In this document: one piece after another, positions 9,765 to 16,550 of the stretch | Numbering within the stretch: the first letter of the stretch is position 1 | Layout: each line of letters opens with the position of its first letter | Notes under the pieces: model-generated | What the model was told of the DNA's origin: nothing | Database searches by the model: none | The model's input: only the letters and a program-made list of their open reading frames with translations | DNA from: JAIYDJ01 sp038246975 | GTDB lineage: Bacteria > Pseudomonadota > Alphaproteobacteria > Rhodobacterales > Rhodobacteraceae | Direction: 5' to 3' | Length of the DNA: 19,702 bases | NCBI GenBank assembly: GCA_038246975.1 | Contig: JBBRVJ010000056.1 | Location: forward strand, 1-19,702 | Translations under genes and position numbers: made by a program

Positions 9765-10052
9765 TCAATAAAAGGCAGCAGCGTTGTTCTGCAAGACGAT
9801 GCGCAGCGCATAGATCGCCACCAGAACCAGGAGCGGGGCAAGGTCCACACCGCCCATCGAAGGCAGGATCGCCCGGACGCGGCTGTAGATCGGTTCCAGA
9901 ATCCGGTTCAGCCCGTCCCAGATTTGCGCGACAAAGGGCTGCCGCAGGTTCAGTACCTGAAAGTTGATCAGCCACGACATGATGATATGCACAAGGATGA
10001 TCCATTGGGCGATGTTCAGGATCAACATCAGAATTTCGAAGATCGAGGTCAT
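9765..10052 (-). CDS. YggT family membrane protein
   Basis: The product is 95 aa from ATG 10052, with GGAG about 7 nt upstream. The frame extends further upstream to 10166, but that part is arginine-rich and unlike the family. The protein has a hydrophobic segment at about residues 4-27 and another near residues 70-88. Between them is the family's characteristic stretch FVAQIWDGLNRILEPIYSRVRAILP. YggT proteins are small inner-membrane proteins; the family has been linked to osmotic tolerance and cell-envelope or division clusters, but its molecular role is not settled. It is co-directional with recQ and 42 nt ahead of it, so the two may share a transcript. Confidence 0.93.
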   Translation of the reverse strand: MTSIFEILMLILNIAQWIILVHIIMSWLINFQVLNLRQPFVAQIWDGLNRILEPIYSRVRAILPSMGGVDLAPLLVLVAIYALRIVLQNNAAAFY

Positions 10053-10179
10053 CACATGCTCCGTTGCCCAACGCAGCGCCACAGGTAACGCCGCCCCCTG
10101 CAAAGGGCAATGCTTGACGCCGCGTTTTCCTTGACGCGGGCGGCGGCGCAAGGCACGGCAGGGCAACCGGAGGACCCGA
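10053..10179. promoter_or_regulatory. Divergent intergenic region with a small hairpin
   Basis: This 127-nt gap lies between the YggT gene (minus) and the thioesterase gene (plus) and should carry both promoters. CTTGACGC occurs twice (about 10113 and 10130). A 6-bp perfect stem, CCGCGT/ACGCGG, pairs 10120-10125 with 10134-10139. A strong GGAGG precedes the plus-strand ATG at 10180. No convincing -10 element was found for either direction. Confidence 0.25.
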
Positions 10180-10710
10180 ATGTATCCCTATCTGCGTATG
10201 GCCAAGGAATTGTGGAAGTTCCGCAATGCCCCGAAGCTGGGCCTGTTCGAAACGCATGTCAGCCACCATATGTGCCTGCCGCAGGACATCGACCCGTGGA
10301 TGGAGTTGAACAACGGGCGGACGCTGACGCTGTATGATCTGGGTCGGCTGCCGATGGGCAAACGCATGGGGTTCGATACGCTGGGCAAGCGGAAAGGCTG
10401 GGGTCTGACCGTGGCCGGCAACTCGACCCGCTATCGACGCCGCGTGCGGCTGTTCGACCGGTTCGAGATGCGCAGCCGGATTCTGGGCTGGGACGCGCGG
10501 TTCATTTATATGGATCAGACGATGTGGCGCGGCAGCGAATGTACCAGCCAGATGTTGTTGCGATCGGCCGTGGCGTCGAAAAATGGCATCGTGCCCCCGG
10601 CAGAGGTGATGCGCGCCCTTGGCCATCCCGAGCGAAGCCCTGCCTTGCCCGGCTGGGTTCAGGCGTGGATCGACGGTGATGCGCAACGGCCTTGGCCCCC
10701 GGTGCCGTGA
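10180..10710 (+). CDS. Thioesterase-like hot-dog protein (4HBT_2 / THEM6 type)
   Basis: The product is 176 aa from ATG 10180, preceded by GGAGG at about 8 nt. The pattern DIDPWMELNNGR (36-47) followed by LYDLGR resembles the D-x-D...NN-x-R...D-x-GR signature of 4HBT_2/THEM6-like hot-dog proteins, which are acyl-CoA thioesterase relatives. A later segment, RRVRLFDRFEMRSRILGWDARFIYM, fits the central beta-strands of that fold. No signal peptide or membrane segment is seen, so it is probably cytosolic. The gene stands alone between the divergent YggT gene and the MFS gene 64 nt downstream, and this context does not reveal a substrate. The fold assignment is fairly secure; enzymatic activity is inferred from the family. 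Confidence 0.8.
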   Translation: MYPYLRMAKELWKFRNAPKLGLFETHVSHHMCLPQDIDPWMELNNGRTLTLYDLGRLPMGKRMGFDTLGKRKGWGLTVAGNSTRYRRRVRLFDRFEMRSRILGWDARFIYMDQTMWRGSECTSQMLLRSAVASKNGIVPPAEVMRALGHPERSPALPGWVQAWIDGDAQRPWPPVP

Positions 10711-10744
10711 TTGTCCGGCTTGCGTGACCATCGCAATTCAGGCT

Positions 10745-10777
10745 TGATCCCGATCAGGCGAACAGGGGATCGGCATG
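10745..10777 (+). promoter_or_regulatory. Alternative hairpins over the ribosome binding site of the MFS gene
   Basis: GATCCC (10746-10751) can pair with GGGATC (10766-10771). Alternatively CCGATC (10750-10755) can pair with GATCGG (10768-10773). Both right arms cover the GGGGA Shine-Dalgarno just before ATG 10775. The pairings are exact in the sequence, but they are short and may have no function. Confidence 0.25.
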
Positions 10778-12142
10778 GCGACCGCGAAACAACGGATCTG
10801 GGGCTGGTATTTCTTTGACTGGGCCAGCCAGCCTTACAACACCCTGCTGCTGACCTTCATCTTTGGCCCCTATTTCGCCGAGATTGCGCGCGGGTACTAC
10901 ATGGGCAACGGGATGGAGGAGGAAGCGGCGAAAGCCGTCGCACAGGCCTATTGGGGCTTCGGGTTGACCATCGCGTCGGTAGCGGTAGCACTGTTTGCGC
11001 CAATTCTCGGGGCCATTGCCGATGGTACCGGGCGCAGGCTGGTCTGGATCTGGTTCTTTTCCCTGTTTTACGTTGTGGGGGCTACTGGCCTGTGGTGGGT
11101 CACGCCGGGGGGCGAGGCGAACATGCTGCTCTGGGCCGTCACCTTTTTCGGCATCGGTTTCATCGGGATGGAGTTTGCGACGATCTTCACCAACGCGCTG
11201 ATGCCGACCCTGACGGATGGCGATGACATCGGCAAAATCTCGGGCTCGGGGTTCGCATTCGGCTATCTGGGCGGTTTGCTGGCGCTGATCCTGATGCTGA
11301 CGCTGTTTGCCGAAAACTCGGCGACCGGCAAGACCTTGATCGGGCTGGACCCGTTATTCGCGCTGGATCCTGAATCGCGCGAAGGTACCCGCGCTGTCGG
11401 ACCGTTTGCGGCGGTCTGGTATGTGGTGTTCATGATCCCGTTTTTCCTTTGGGTCCGTGAGCCGCGCACGCAACGCCGGCCTTTGCGGATCGCGGCGGCG
11501 ATGGGCAGCCTGCTGGAGTTGCTGCGCAGCCTGCGGTTCCGGCGCAGCCTGTCGTCTTATCTGGTGTCATCGCTGCTTTACCGAGATGCGCTGAACGCGC
11601 TGTATGGCTTTGGCGGGATTTATGCGTCCAACGTGCTGGGCTGGTCGATCACGCAGATCGGCGTGTTCGGCATTCTGGGGGCGATCACGGCAATGCTCGC
11701 CAGCTATGCGGGGGGCAGTCTGGACAAGCGGGTGGGGCCGAAGCCGGTGATCATCGCGTCGGTTGTCGTATTGATCATCGTCTGTCTGGTCATCGTCGGC
11801 CTGACGCGGGAAAGCGTCTGGGGCATTCCGCTGGACCCTGCATCGCGCATGCCTGACGTTATTTTCTATGTTTGTGGCGCGCTGATCGGGGCGGCGGGCG
11901 GGCCGTTGCAGGCGGCAAGCCGGACGATGCTGGTGCGCCACACCACGCCAGACCGCGCGACAGAGGCGTTCGGCCTGTTCGCCCTGTCAGGCAAGGTTGC
12001 CAGCTTCATCTCGCCCTTCCTGATCGCGTTGGTGTCCTATTATAGCGAATCCGCGCGCATAGGAATTTCTCCGGTGATCCTGCTGTTTGCGATCGGGTTG
12101 GTTCTGCTAATCTGGGTGAAACCGCGGGGCGAAATGACATGA
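10775..12142 (+). CDS. MFS transporter, UMF1 (Atg22-like) family
   Basis: The product is 455 aa and largely hydrophobic, with about 12 predicted membrane spans. Residues near the start read FDWASQPYNTLLLTFIFGPYF, a hallmark of the UMF1/Atg22-like MFS branch. Helix 2-3 has the motif LGAIADGTGRR. A mid-protein loop carries DKRVGPKP, the MFS-A-like signature of the second half. Atg22 in yeast exports amino acids from the vacuole; bacterial UMF1 substrates are mostly unknown. The gene ends in a 4-nt ATGA overlap with mepA, implying translational coupling. A short hairpin lies over its ribosome binding site. The family call is firm; the substrate is not determinable here. Confidence 0.92.
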   Translation: MATAKQRIWGWYFFDWASQPYNTLLLTFIFGPYFAEIARGYYMGNGMEEEAAKAVAQAYWGFGLTIASVAVALFAPILGAIADGTGRRLVWIWFFSLFYVVGATGLWWVTPGGEANMLLWAVTFFGIGFIGMEFATIFTNALMPTLTDGDDIGKISGSGFAFGYLGGLLALILMLTLFAENSATGKTLIGLDPLFALDPESREGTRAVGPFAAVWYVVFMIPFFLWVREPRTQRRPLRIAAAMGSLLELLRSLRFRRSLSSYLVSSLLYRDALNALYGFGGIYASNVLGWSITQIGVFGILGAITAMLASYAGGSLDKRVGPKPVIIASVVVLIIVCLVIVGLTRESVWGIPLDPASRMPDVIFYVCGALIGAAGGPLQAASRTMLVRHTTPDRATEAFGLFALSGKVASFISPFLIALVSYYSESARIGISPVILLFAIGLVLLIWVKPRGEMT

Positions 12143-13035
12143 TCCGATTACTTCTGGTGCTTATGACGCTGTCCTTGCCTGCGGCGGGACAGGCCCAGGA
12201 ACTGGCCAACCAACTGTTCGGGGCCAAGGCCGCGCCGTCCGACCAGAAACCGATGCCGATCGGGTCCTATGCCAGGGGCTGTGGTGCCGGAATGGTGGAA
12301 ATGGCAGAGACCGGGCCAAGCTGGCAGGCCATGCGCCTGTCGCGCGGGCGCAATTTCGGCCATCCGGTGCTGGTCGAGTATTTGCAAGACCTGTCGGTTG
12401 CGGCACAGCAGATCGGCTGGGCGGGGCTTTACATCGGCGATATGGCTCAGCCGCGCGGCGGGCCGATGACTTCGGGCCATGCCAGCCACCAGATCGGTCT
12501 GGATGCCGACATCTGGATGTTGCCGCCCCGCCGGTTGACCCTGAGCCGACAGGAGCGCGAAACGATCAGTTCGATCCCCGTGCGGTCCGCCGATCAGCGG
12601 TCCGTCACCGAAAACTGGACGCCGCGCCATCAGGCATTGCTGAAGGCGGCGGCGAGCGATGATCGGATCGACAGGATTTTTGTGGCGGCATCGGTCAAGC
12701 TGGAAATGTGCAAGACGGCCAAGGCGGCAGACAAGAAATGGCTGCAGAAGATCCGCCCCGTGGCGGGCCACGACACGCATTTCCATGTGCGGCTGAAATG
12801 CCCGAAGGGAGCCAAGCTATGCGAAACCCAGACCCCGACCGTTTCGGACCTGTCCAAGGGCGGCAACGGCTGTGACGAGACATTGACCTGGTGGGTGACG
12901 GATTACCTCAACCCGCCCAAGCCGACCAAGAAACCCAAACCAACCGAAGATGACGCCCCAAGGAAAAAGGGTCCGCGTCAATTCACCATGGCCGACCTGC
13001 CCAAGCAATGCGCCGGCGTTTTGGCGTCGGACTAG
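12139..13035 (+). CDS. mepA: Penicillin-insensitive murein DD-endopeptidase MepA
   Basis: The product is 298 aa with a signal peptide (MIRLLLVLMTLSLPAAGQA|QE). MepA is a LAS-family zinc peptidase of the periplasm that cuts D-Ala-meso-DAP crosslinks in peptidoglycan. The metal and catalytic motifs are present: SGHASHQIGLDAD gives His114, His117 and Asp124, and GHDTHFHVRLKCP gives His211, His214 and His216. These match the spacing of the E. coli ligands His113, Asp120 and His211. Six or more Cys residues (for example Cys48 and the pair within KCPKGAKLC) suggest disulfides. The C-terminus after about residue 255 is a Lys/Pro-rich tail (NPPKPTKKPKP). The start overlaps the MFS stop as ATGA, and the end overlaps the next gene by 28 nt. 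Confidence 0.96.
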   Translation: MIRLLLVLMTLSLPAAGQAQELANQLFGAKAAPSDQKPMPIGSYARGCGAGMVEMAETGPSWQAMRLSRGRNFGHPVLVEYLQDLSVAAQQIGWAGLYIGDMAQPRGGPMTSGHASHQIGLDADIWMLPPRRLTLSRQERETISSIPVRSADQRSVTENWTPRHQALLKAAASDDRIDRIFVAASVKLEMCKTAKAADKKWLQKIRPVAGHDTHFHVRLKCPKGAKLCETQTPTVSDLSKGGNGCDETLTWWVTDYLNPPKPTKKPKPTEDDAPRKKGPRQFTMADLPKQCAGVLASD

Positions 13036-13898
13036 CCTTCGGGCTGGTCCTGGCACTGTGCCTGAACAGCAGCAGCAGCCCACAACCCCCGCCGGGTTTC
13101 CTCGGCACCGTCACGCTGCATGACAGCCAACCCCGTTTCGGCGGCTTTTCCGCCATCGAGCTTTCGTCCGACGGAATTCAGTTTCTGGCCCTTTCGGATC
13201 GGGGGGCCTTTGCCGAAGGTACAATTCTGCGCAATGCCGAAGGCCTTTTGACCGGGGCAGAATTCGGCCCGGTCACACGGTTGCTTGCCAAGGCAGACAC
13301 CCTTCTTGCCGCGGATCGGTCAGATAGTGAAGGCTTGGCCGTGGCCGAAGACGGCACCGCTTATGTGTCGTTTGAAGGTGCCGCACGGGTATTGCGCTAT
13401 CCAAAGATCGACGGCCCCGCCGAAAACCTGCCCAACCATCCCGATTTCGCGCGCATGCGCATAAACACGGCGCTGGAGGCGTTGGCAATAGGGCCGGACC
13501 ATACGCTTTATGCTGTCCCCGAACAGGGCGGCAACGGGCCGATCCCGGTTTACCGGTTTCGCGCGGGCGCGTGGGACGCCGACCCTGTGACGATCCGGGG
13601 CAGCGACGGTTTCCGCCCGGTTGCGGCGGACATCGGGCCGGACGGGCGGTTTTATCTGCTGGAGCGGCGGTTTCACGGCGTTCTGGGGTTTTCCAGCCGC
13701 CTTCGCCGGTTTGACGTGCTTCCCGACCGTCTGGCCGCTGAAGAAACCCTGCTACACACCCCGGCGGGTCTGCACGACAATCTGGAAGGCTTGTCAATCT
13801 GGCTGGCAAAGGACGGGTTGCGCGCCACGATGATTTCGGACGACAATTTCTTTCCGCTGCAAGTGACCGAAATTGTCGAATATCACTTGCCCGATTGA
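13008..13898 (+). CDS. Exported esterase-like activity of phytase family protein
   Basis: The product is 296 aa from ATG 13008, which lies 28 nt inside mepA. No clear Shine-Dalgarno precedes it, so coupling to mepA translation is likely. The N-terminus (MRRRFGVGLAFGLVLALC) is a signal-peptide-like helix ending in LALC; this resembles a lipobox, but Leu at -1 is atypical, so lipoprotein status is uncertain. The remainder reads like the phytase-like propeller family (FGGFSAIELSSDG, LSDRGAF, DSEGLAVAEDGTAYVSFE, EALAIGPDHTLYAVPE, DNLEGLSIW, MISDDNF). The repeated acidic/Gly turn motifs fit beta-propeller blades. Proteins of this family are exported; phytase or esterase activity has rarely been tested. 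The substrate is unknown. Confidence 0.88.
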   Translation: MRRRFGVGLAFGLVLALCLNSSSSPQPPPGFLGTVTLHDSQPRFGGFSAIELSSDGIQFLALSDRGAFAEGTILRNAEGLLTGAEFGPVTRLLAKADTLLAADRSDSEGLAVAEDGTAYVSFEGAARVLRYPKIDGPAENLPNHPDFARMRINTALEALAIGPDHTLYAVPEQGGNGPIPVYRFRAGAWDADPVTIRGSDGFRPVAADIGPDGRFYLLERRFHGVLGFSSRLRRFDVLPDRLAAEETLLHTPAGLHDNLEGLSIWLAKDGLRATMISDDNFFPLQVTEIVEYHLPD

Positions 13899-13978
13899 CA
13901 CGCCCGCCCCCCGGCGTTACCCGGCGGCGTCCTCTTGGTGGGGCCAAGTCTCCGCGACCTTGTAAAAACGGATCAGAC

Positions 13979-14599
13979 ATGACCAGACTTCTGCCCGGCA
14001 TTCTTGCCATGGCCGCCATCGTGGTGGCTTCGAACATCCTTGTGCAGTTCCCGATGGGGGGCTATCTGACCTGGGGTGCGCTGACCTATCCCTTTGCCTT
14101 TTTGATCGGCGACCTGACCAACCGCCTGCAAGGCGTTGTCGCCGCGCGGATTGTCGTGCTGGCGGGCTTTGCGGTCGGCATCGGCTGTTCGGTCATCGGC
14201 ACCCAGATCATCGGCGAGTTCGGACCGCTGGTGACATTCCGCATCGCTCTTGGGTCGGGGGTGGCCTTTCTGGTGGCCCAGATGCTCGACGTGACCTTGT
14301 TCGACCGACTGCGCAGCCGCGTGTGGTGGCAGGCTCCGCTGGTGTCGACGCTGGTCGGTTCGACCCTCGACACTGCGATTTTCTTCACCACCGCGTTCTC
14401 GGCGACCCTGATCTGGATCGAGCCCGGCAATGACGTCGCGTTCTTTGCCACCGCCACACCGTTGTTGGGGTTTGGTCCCGATCTGCCGATCTGGGTATCG
14501 CTCGCAGTGGCGGACTGGATGGTCAAACTGCTGCTTGCGATCCTTGCACTTTTGCCATTTCGGCTGCTTGTCAAAAAAATGATCGCACCGATTGCGTAA
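13979..14599 (+). CDS. yhhQ: Queuosine precursor transporter, YhhQ/VUT family
   Basis: The product is 206 aa from ATG 13979. An in-frame TTG at 13895 would add a hydrophilic Pro/Arg-rich leader not seen in the family, so it was not used. There are about six hydrophobic segments. Family features include NILVQFP near the start, the conserved FLIGDLTNRL loop, QMLDVTLFDRLR and VGSTLDTAIFF. E. coli YhhQ imports preQ0/preQ1, precursors of the queuosine modification in GUN-anticodon tRNAs. The preceding 80 nt contain a small hairpin, CTTGG-TGGGG-CCAAG (13934-13948); I could not match it to a preQ1 riboswitch. The Shine-Dalgarno is weak. Confidence 0.92.
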   Translation: MTRLLPGILAMAAIVVASNILVQFPMGGYLTWGALTYPFAFLIGDLTNRLQGVVAARIVVLAGFAVGIGCSVIGTQIIGEFGPLVTFRIALGSGVAFLVAQMLDVTLFDRLRSRVWWQAPLVSTLVGSTLDTAIFFTTAFSATLIWIEPGNDVAFFATATPLLGFGPDLPIWVSLAVADWMVKLLLAILALLPFRLLVKKMIAPIA

Positions 14600-14605
14600 A
14601 AACTT

Positions 14606-14635
14606 TTGACAAACACAAAATATGTGGCAGGCTAC
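14606..14635 (+). promoter_or_regulatory. Candidate sigma-70 promoter for the 14.6-14.8 kb RNA element
   Basis: A perfect TTGACA lies at 14606-14611, just after the yhhQ stop. At an 18-nt spacing the -10 would be GGCTAC (14630-14635), which is degenerate. The flanks are AT-rich compared with the rest of the window (AAACACAAAATATGTGG). The -35 is clear; the -10 and start site are guesses. Confidence 0.4.
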
Positions 14636-14656
14636 CCCTATCGGCAACCAAATTGA

Positions 14657-14788
14657 AAGGAGGTGATCCAGTGTCTAGAGTGATATTGGAGAGACGTGTC
14701 GGGACAGCCATGGAGGGTATTTTCTAGGGGCAGACCCCTGAAAAACCCATCCAGGGTTGGGGCAGTTTCCTAACTGGCTCATCTCCTT
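14657..14788 (+). promoter_or_regulatory. 16-bp long-range stem sequestering a perfect Shine-Dalgarno
   Basis: AAGGAGGTGATCCAGT (14657-14672) can pair along its full length with ACTGGCTCATCTCCTT (14773-14788). Of the 16 pairs, 14 are Watson-Crick and two are G-U wobbles. Pairing would bury the Shine-Dalgarno and the first two bases of GTG 14671. The 3' arm overlaps a competing hairpin at 14763-14776 by four bases, so the two structures exclude each other, at least partly. Confidence 0.55.
14671..14727 (+). CDS. Putative 18-aa leader peptide or micro-ORF
   Basis: GTG 14671 to TAG 14725-14727 encodes MSRVILERRVGTAMEGIF. The GGAGG at 14659-14663 is 7 nt from the start, embedded in GAAAGGAGGTGATCCAG, an exact complement of the 16S rRNA 3' tail (CTGGATCACCTCCTTTC). 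That ribosome signal is the only strong argument for translation. The codons are unlike the neighbours: two AGA and one ATA in 18, whereas the surrounding genes use mostly CGC/CGG and ATC. This may mean slow translation, or that RNA structure sets the sequence. No function can be inferred. It could equally be non-coding RNA that only imitates a start site. Confidence 0.4.
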   Translation: MSRVILERRVGTAMEGIF

Positions 14789-14795
14789 GAACTCG

Positions 14796-14829
14796 GAAAG
14801 GGTCGCCGCACTCCGGCGACCCTTTCTCT
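14796..14829 (+). terminator. Strong intrinsic terminator before arfB
   Basis: A 13-bp perfect stem pairs 14796-14808 (GAAAGGGTCGCCG) with 14814-14826 (CGGCGACCCTTTC) around a CACTC loop, followed by TCTT. The T-tract is short but the stem is very stable. It ends 27 nt before the arfB ATG, so arfB needs read-through or a very short promoter region of its own. Confidence 0.85.
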
Positions 14830-14856
14830 TGAATTGGCCCCGTGCGATAAGCAACC

Positions 14857-15279
14857 ATGTTGCAGATCACCGAAACCTTGGCCCTCGCCGATTGGGAACT
14901 GACCGAAAGCTTCATGCGGTCGTCAGGGCCGGGGGGGCAGAACGTCAACAAGGTATCGACAGCCGTCGAATTGCGGTTCGAGGCGGAACGCTCGCCCCAC
15001 CTGTCGCCCTCGGTCAAGGCCCGGCTGAAACGTCTGGCGGGGCGGCGCTGGACGACCGAAGGGGCCATCGTGCTGCAGGTCGAAGACACCCGCAGCCAGG
15101 CCCGCAACCGCGAGCTTGCCCGCGAGCGCCTGATCGAGATGATCCGCGCGGCGCTGGTCGCGCCCAAGCGGCGGGTCGCGACCAAACCGACCTGGGGCAG
15201 CCAGCTTCGCCGCGTGGCCGACAAGGTTCAGCGCGGCGAGGTCAAGGCGATGCGCGGCAAAGTGGATGACGACGAATGA
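14857..15279 (+). CDS. arfB: Alternative ribosome-rescue factor ArfB (YaeJ), peptidyl-tRNA hydrolase
   Basis: The product is 140 aa. It has a short release-factor domain 3 with GPGGQNVNK; the catalytic GGQ is at residues 26-28, as in E. coli ArfB. Members lack the codon-recognition domains of RF1/RF2. A basic C-terminal tail (KRRVATKPTWGSQLRRVADKVQRGEVKAMRGKV) is the part that enters the empty mRNA channel of stalled ribosomes; an acidic DDDE follows it at the very end. ArfB hydrolyses peptidyl-tRNA on non-stop ribosomes as a backup to tmRNA. No Shine-Dalgarno is visible before ATG 14857, and an intrinsic terminator ends about 30 nt upstream, which suggests low or conditional expression. Its stop overlaps the next start (ATGA). 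Confidence 0.96.
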   Translation: MLQITETLALADWELTESFMRSSGPGGQNVNKVSTAVELRFEAERSPHLSPSVKARLKRLAGRRWTTEGAIVLQVEDTRSQARNRELARERLIEMIRAALVAPKRRVATKPTWGSQLRRVADKVQRGEVKAMRGKVDDDE

Positions 15280-16550
15280 CCGAAACCCTGATCGAACGCC
15301 GCACACGTCTGATGGGGCCGAACATCCCGACCTTTTACCGAACGCCCGTTCATATTGTGCGTGGGCAAGGCGTCTGGCTTTGGGATGCCGATGGAAAGCG
15401 GTATCTCGACTGTTATAACAACGTGCCCCATGTCGGCCATTGTCACCCGCGCGTCGTCGCGGCCATTGCCGGGCAGGCGGCCATCCTGAACACCCATACA
15501 CGGTATCTGCACGACGACGTGCTGGACTACATCGAGCGGCTGACCGCCACGCTGGACCACGGGATTTCGCAGGCGATCATGACCTGCACCGGGTCGGAAG
15601 CGAACGATATCGCCTTGCGCATGGCGCAGGCGGTGACGGGCAAAACCGGAATCATTGCGACGGATGCCACCTATCACGGCAACACCATGGCGGTGTCGCA
15701 GTTGTCGACCCGCCGCCCCCCGATTGGCGGGCGTTGGCCTAATGTGCGGCTGGTGCCGGCCCCCGACGGGTTGCGCCCGGTGGGGGGCAGCGTGGCAGGG
15801 CAGGCGCAGGCGTTTGCAGATCACGTCACGGCGGCGATCGCCGATCTCAACGACAAGGGCTTCGGGTTTTCCGGCCTGATGCTGTGCCCGGTGTTTGCGA
15901 ACGAAGGTTTGCCCTCGATTGAACCCGGTTTCCTGACCCCCACTGCATCGGTCGTGCGTGCCGCAGGCGGGCTGATGATTTCGGATGAAGTGCAGCCGGG
16001 GTTCGGCCGGATCGGCAGTCATTTCTGGGGGCATGACGCGTTGGGCATTGCCCCTGACATCGTGACCATCGGCAAACCCATGGCCAACGGCCATCCGGCT
16101 GCCGCCGTGCTGGCCCGCCCCGATGTGATGGCCGCGTTTCGCGATGCCTTCGGCTATTTCAACACCTTCGGTGGCAATCCGGTGTCGGCTGCGGCTTGTC
16201 TGGCGGTGCTGGACGTGATCGGGGACGAAGAATTGCAGGCTAATGCGGCTCGCGTGTCGGCCTATCTGCTGGACCGTCTGCGCGCCTTGCGCCACCCGCT
16301 TTTGACCGACACCCGCGCGTCGGGGCTGTTTTTCGGCGTGGAGTTCACCACGGACGGCGTGACCCCGGCCGCAGAGTTTGTTGGTGATCTGGTCGAGTCC
16401 TTGGTGGCGCGGGGGTTCCTGCTCAACCGCATCGGACGCGGGTCGAACATCCTGAAGATCCGCCCTCCGATGCCGTTCGGCATCGAACATGCCGATTTGT
16501 TGGCAGACGCGTTGCAAGCCGCCCTCGACGCCTCCCCCATTAATAAATGA
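15276..16550 (+). CDS. Class-III PLP aminotransferase-fold protein, probable amino-alcohol-phosphate phospho-lyase (AGXT2L-like)
   Basis: The product is 424 aa. The PLP Lys is Lys267 in TIGKPMANGHP. The preceding ISDEVQPGFGRIGSHFWGH is the class-III DEV-Q motif. Residues about 45-80 (YLDCYNNVPHVGHCHP, then LNTHTRYLHDD) closely recall the AGXT2L branch. That branch holds ethanolamine-phosphate phospho-lyase (ETNPPL) and 5-phosphohydroxy-L-lysine phospho-lyase (PHYKPL), which eliminate ammonia and phosphate to leave an aldehyde, rather than transaminate. The adjacent kinase gene (ATGA overlap, 16547) supports this reading, because it could make the phosphorylated substrate. A general databases-style label would be aspartate aminotransferase family protein. 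The fold is certain; lyase chemistry and substrate are inferred from resemblance and context. Confidence 0.88.
   Translation: MTETLIERRTRLMGPNIPTFYRTPVHIVRGQGVWLWDADGKRYLDCYNNVPHVGHCHPRVVAAIAGQAAILNTHTRYLHDDVLDYIERLTATLDHGISQAIMTCTGSEANDIALRMAQAVTGKTGIIATDATYHGNTMAVSQLSTRRPPIGGRWPNVRLVPAPDGLRPVGGSVAGQAQAFADHVTAAIADLNDKGFGFSGLMLCPVFANEGLPSIEPGFLTPTASVVRAAGGLMISDEVQPGFGRIGSHFWGHDALGIAPDIVTIGKPMANGHPAAAVLARPDVMAAFRDAFGYFNTFGGNPVSAAACLAVLDVIGDEELQANAARVSAYLLDRLRALRHPLLTDTRASGLFFGVEFTTDGVTPAAEFVGDLVESLVARGFLLNRIGRGSNILKIRPPMPFGIEHADLLADALQAALDASPINK

Larger units (their letters stand above)
14640..14830 (+). ncRNA. Putative structured small RNA or leader element upstream of arfB, family not recognised
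   Basis: The element is bounded by a TTGACA promoter box and an intrinsic terminator, giving an RNA of about 190 nt. In order it holds: a 17-nt complement of the 16S rRNA 3' end (14655-14671); an 18-codon ORF (14671-14727); the hairpin AGGGG-CAGA-CCCCT (14726-14739); the hairpin AACCC-ATCCA-GGGTT (14744-14758); the hairpin CAGTT-TCCT-AACTG (14763-14776); the anti-Shine-Dalgarno arm (14773-14788); and the terminator. The density of exact pairings in 190 nt is far above the rest of the window. It could act as a free sRNA, or as an attenuator of arfB if transcription reads through. It does not look like 6S, SRP RNA, tmRNA or a riboswitch I can name. Confidence 0.5.

Noticed and set aside
13899..13978. 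preQ1 riboswitch in front of the queuosine-precursor transporter
   Set aside because: Only a 5-bp hairpin (13934-13948) was found; no H-type pseudoknot pattern of a preQ1 class could be aligned by eye. A covariance search would be needed to reopen this.
14606..14642. Heat-shock (RpoH) promoter using CCCCTAT near 14635-14641
   Set aside because: The spacing from the TTGACA box is about 23 nt, too long for an RpoH promoter, and no CTTGAA-like element lies at the correct distance.
14655..14671. 16S rRNA fragment on the minus strand (CTGGATCACCTCCTTTC)
   Set aside because: The match stops at these 17 nt; neither the preceding helix 45 sequence nor ITS-like sequence follows. It is better read as an extended Shine-Dalgarno on the plus strand.
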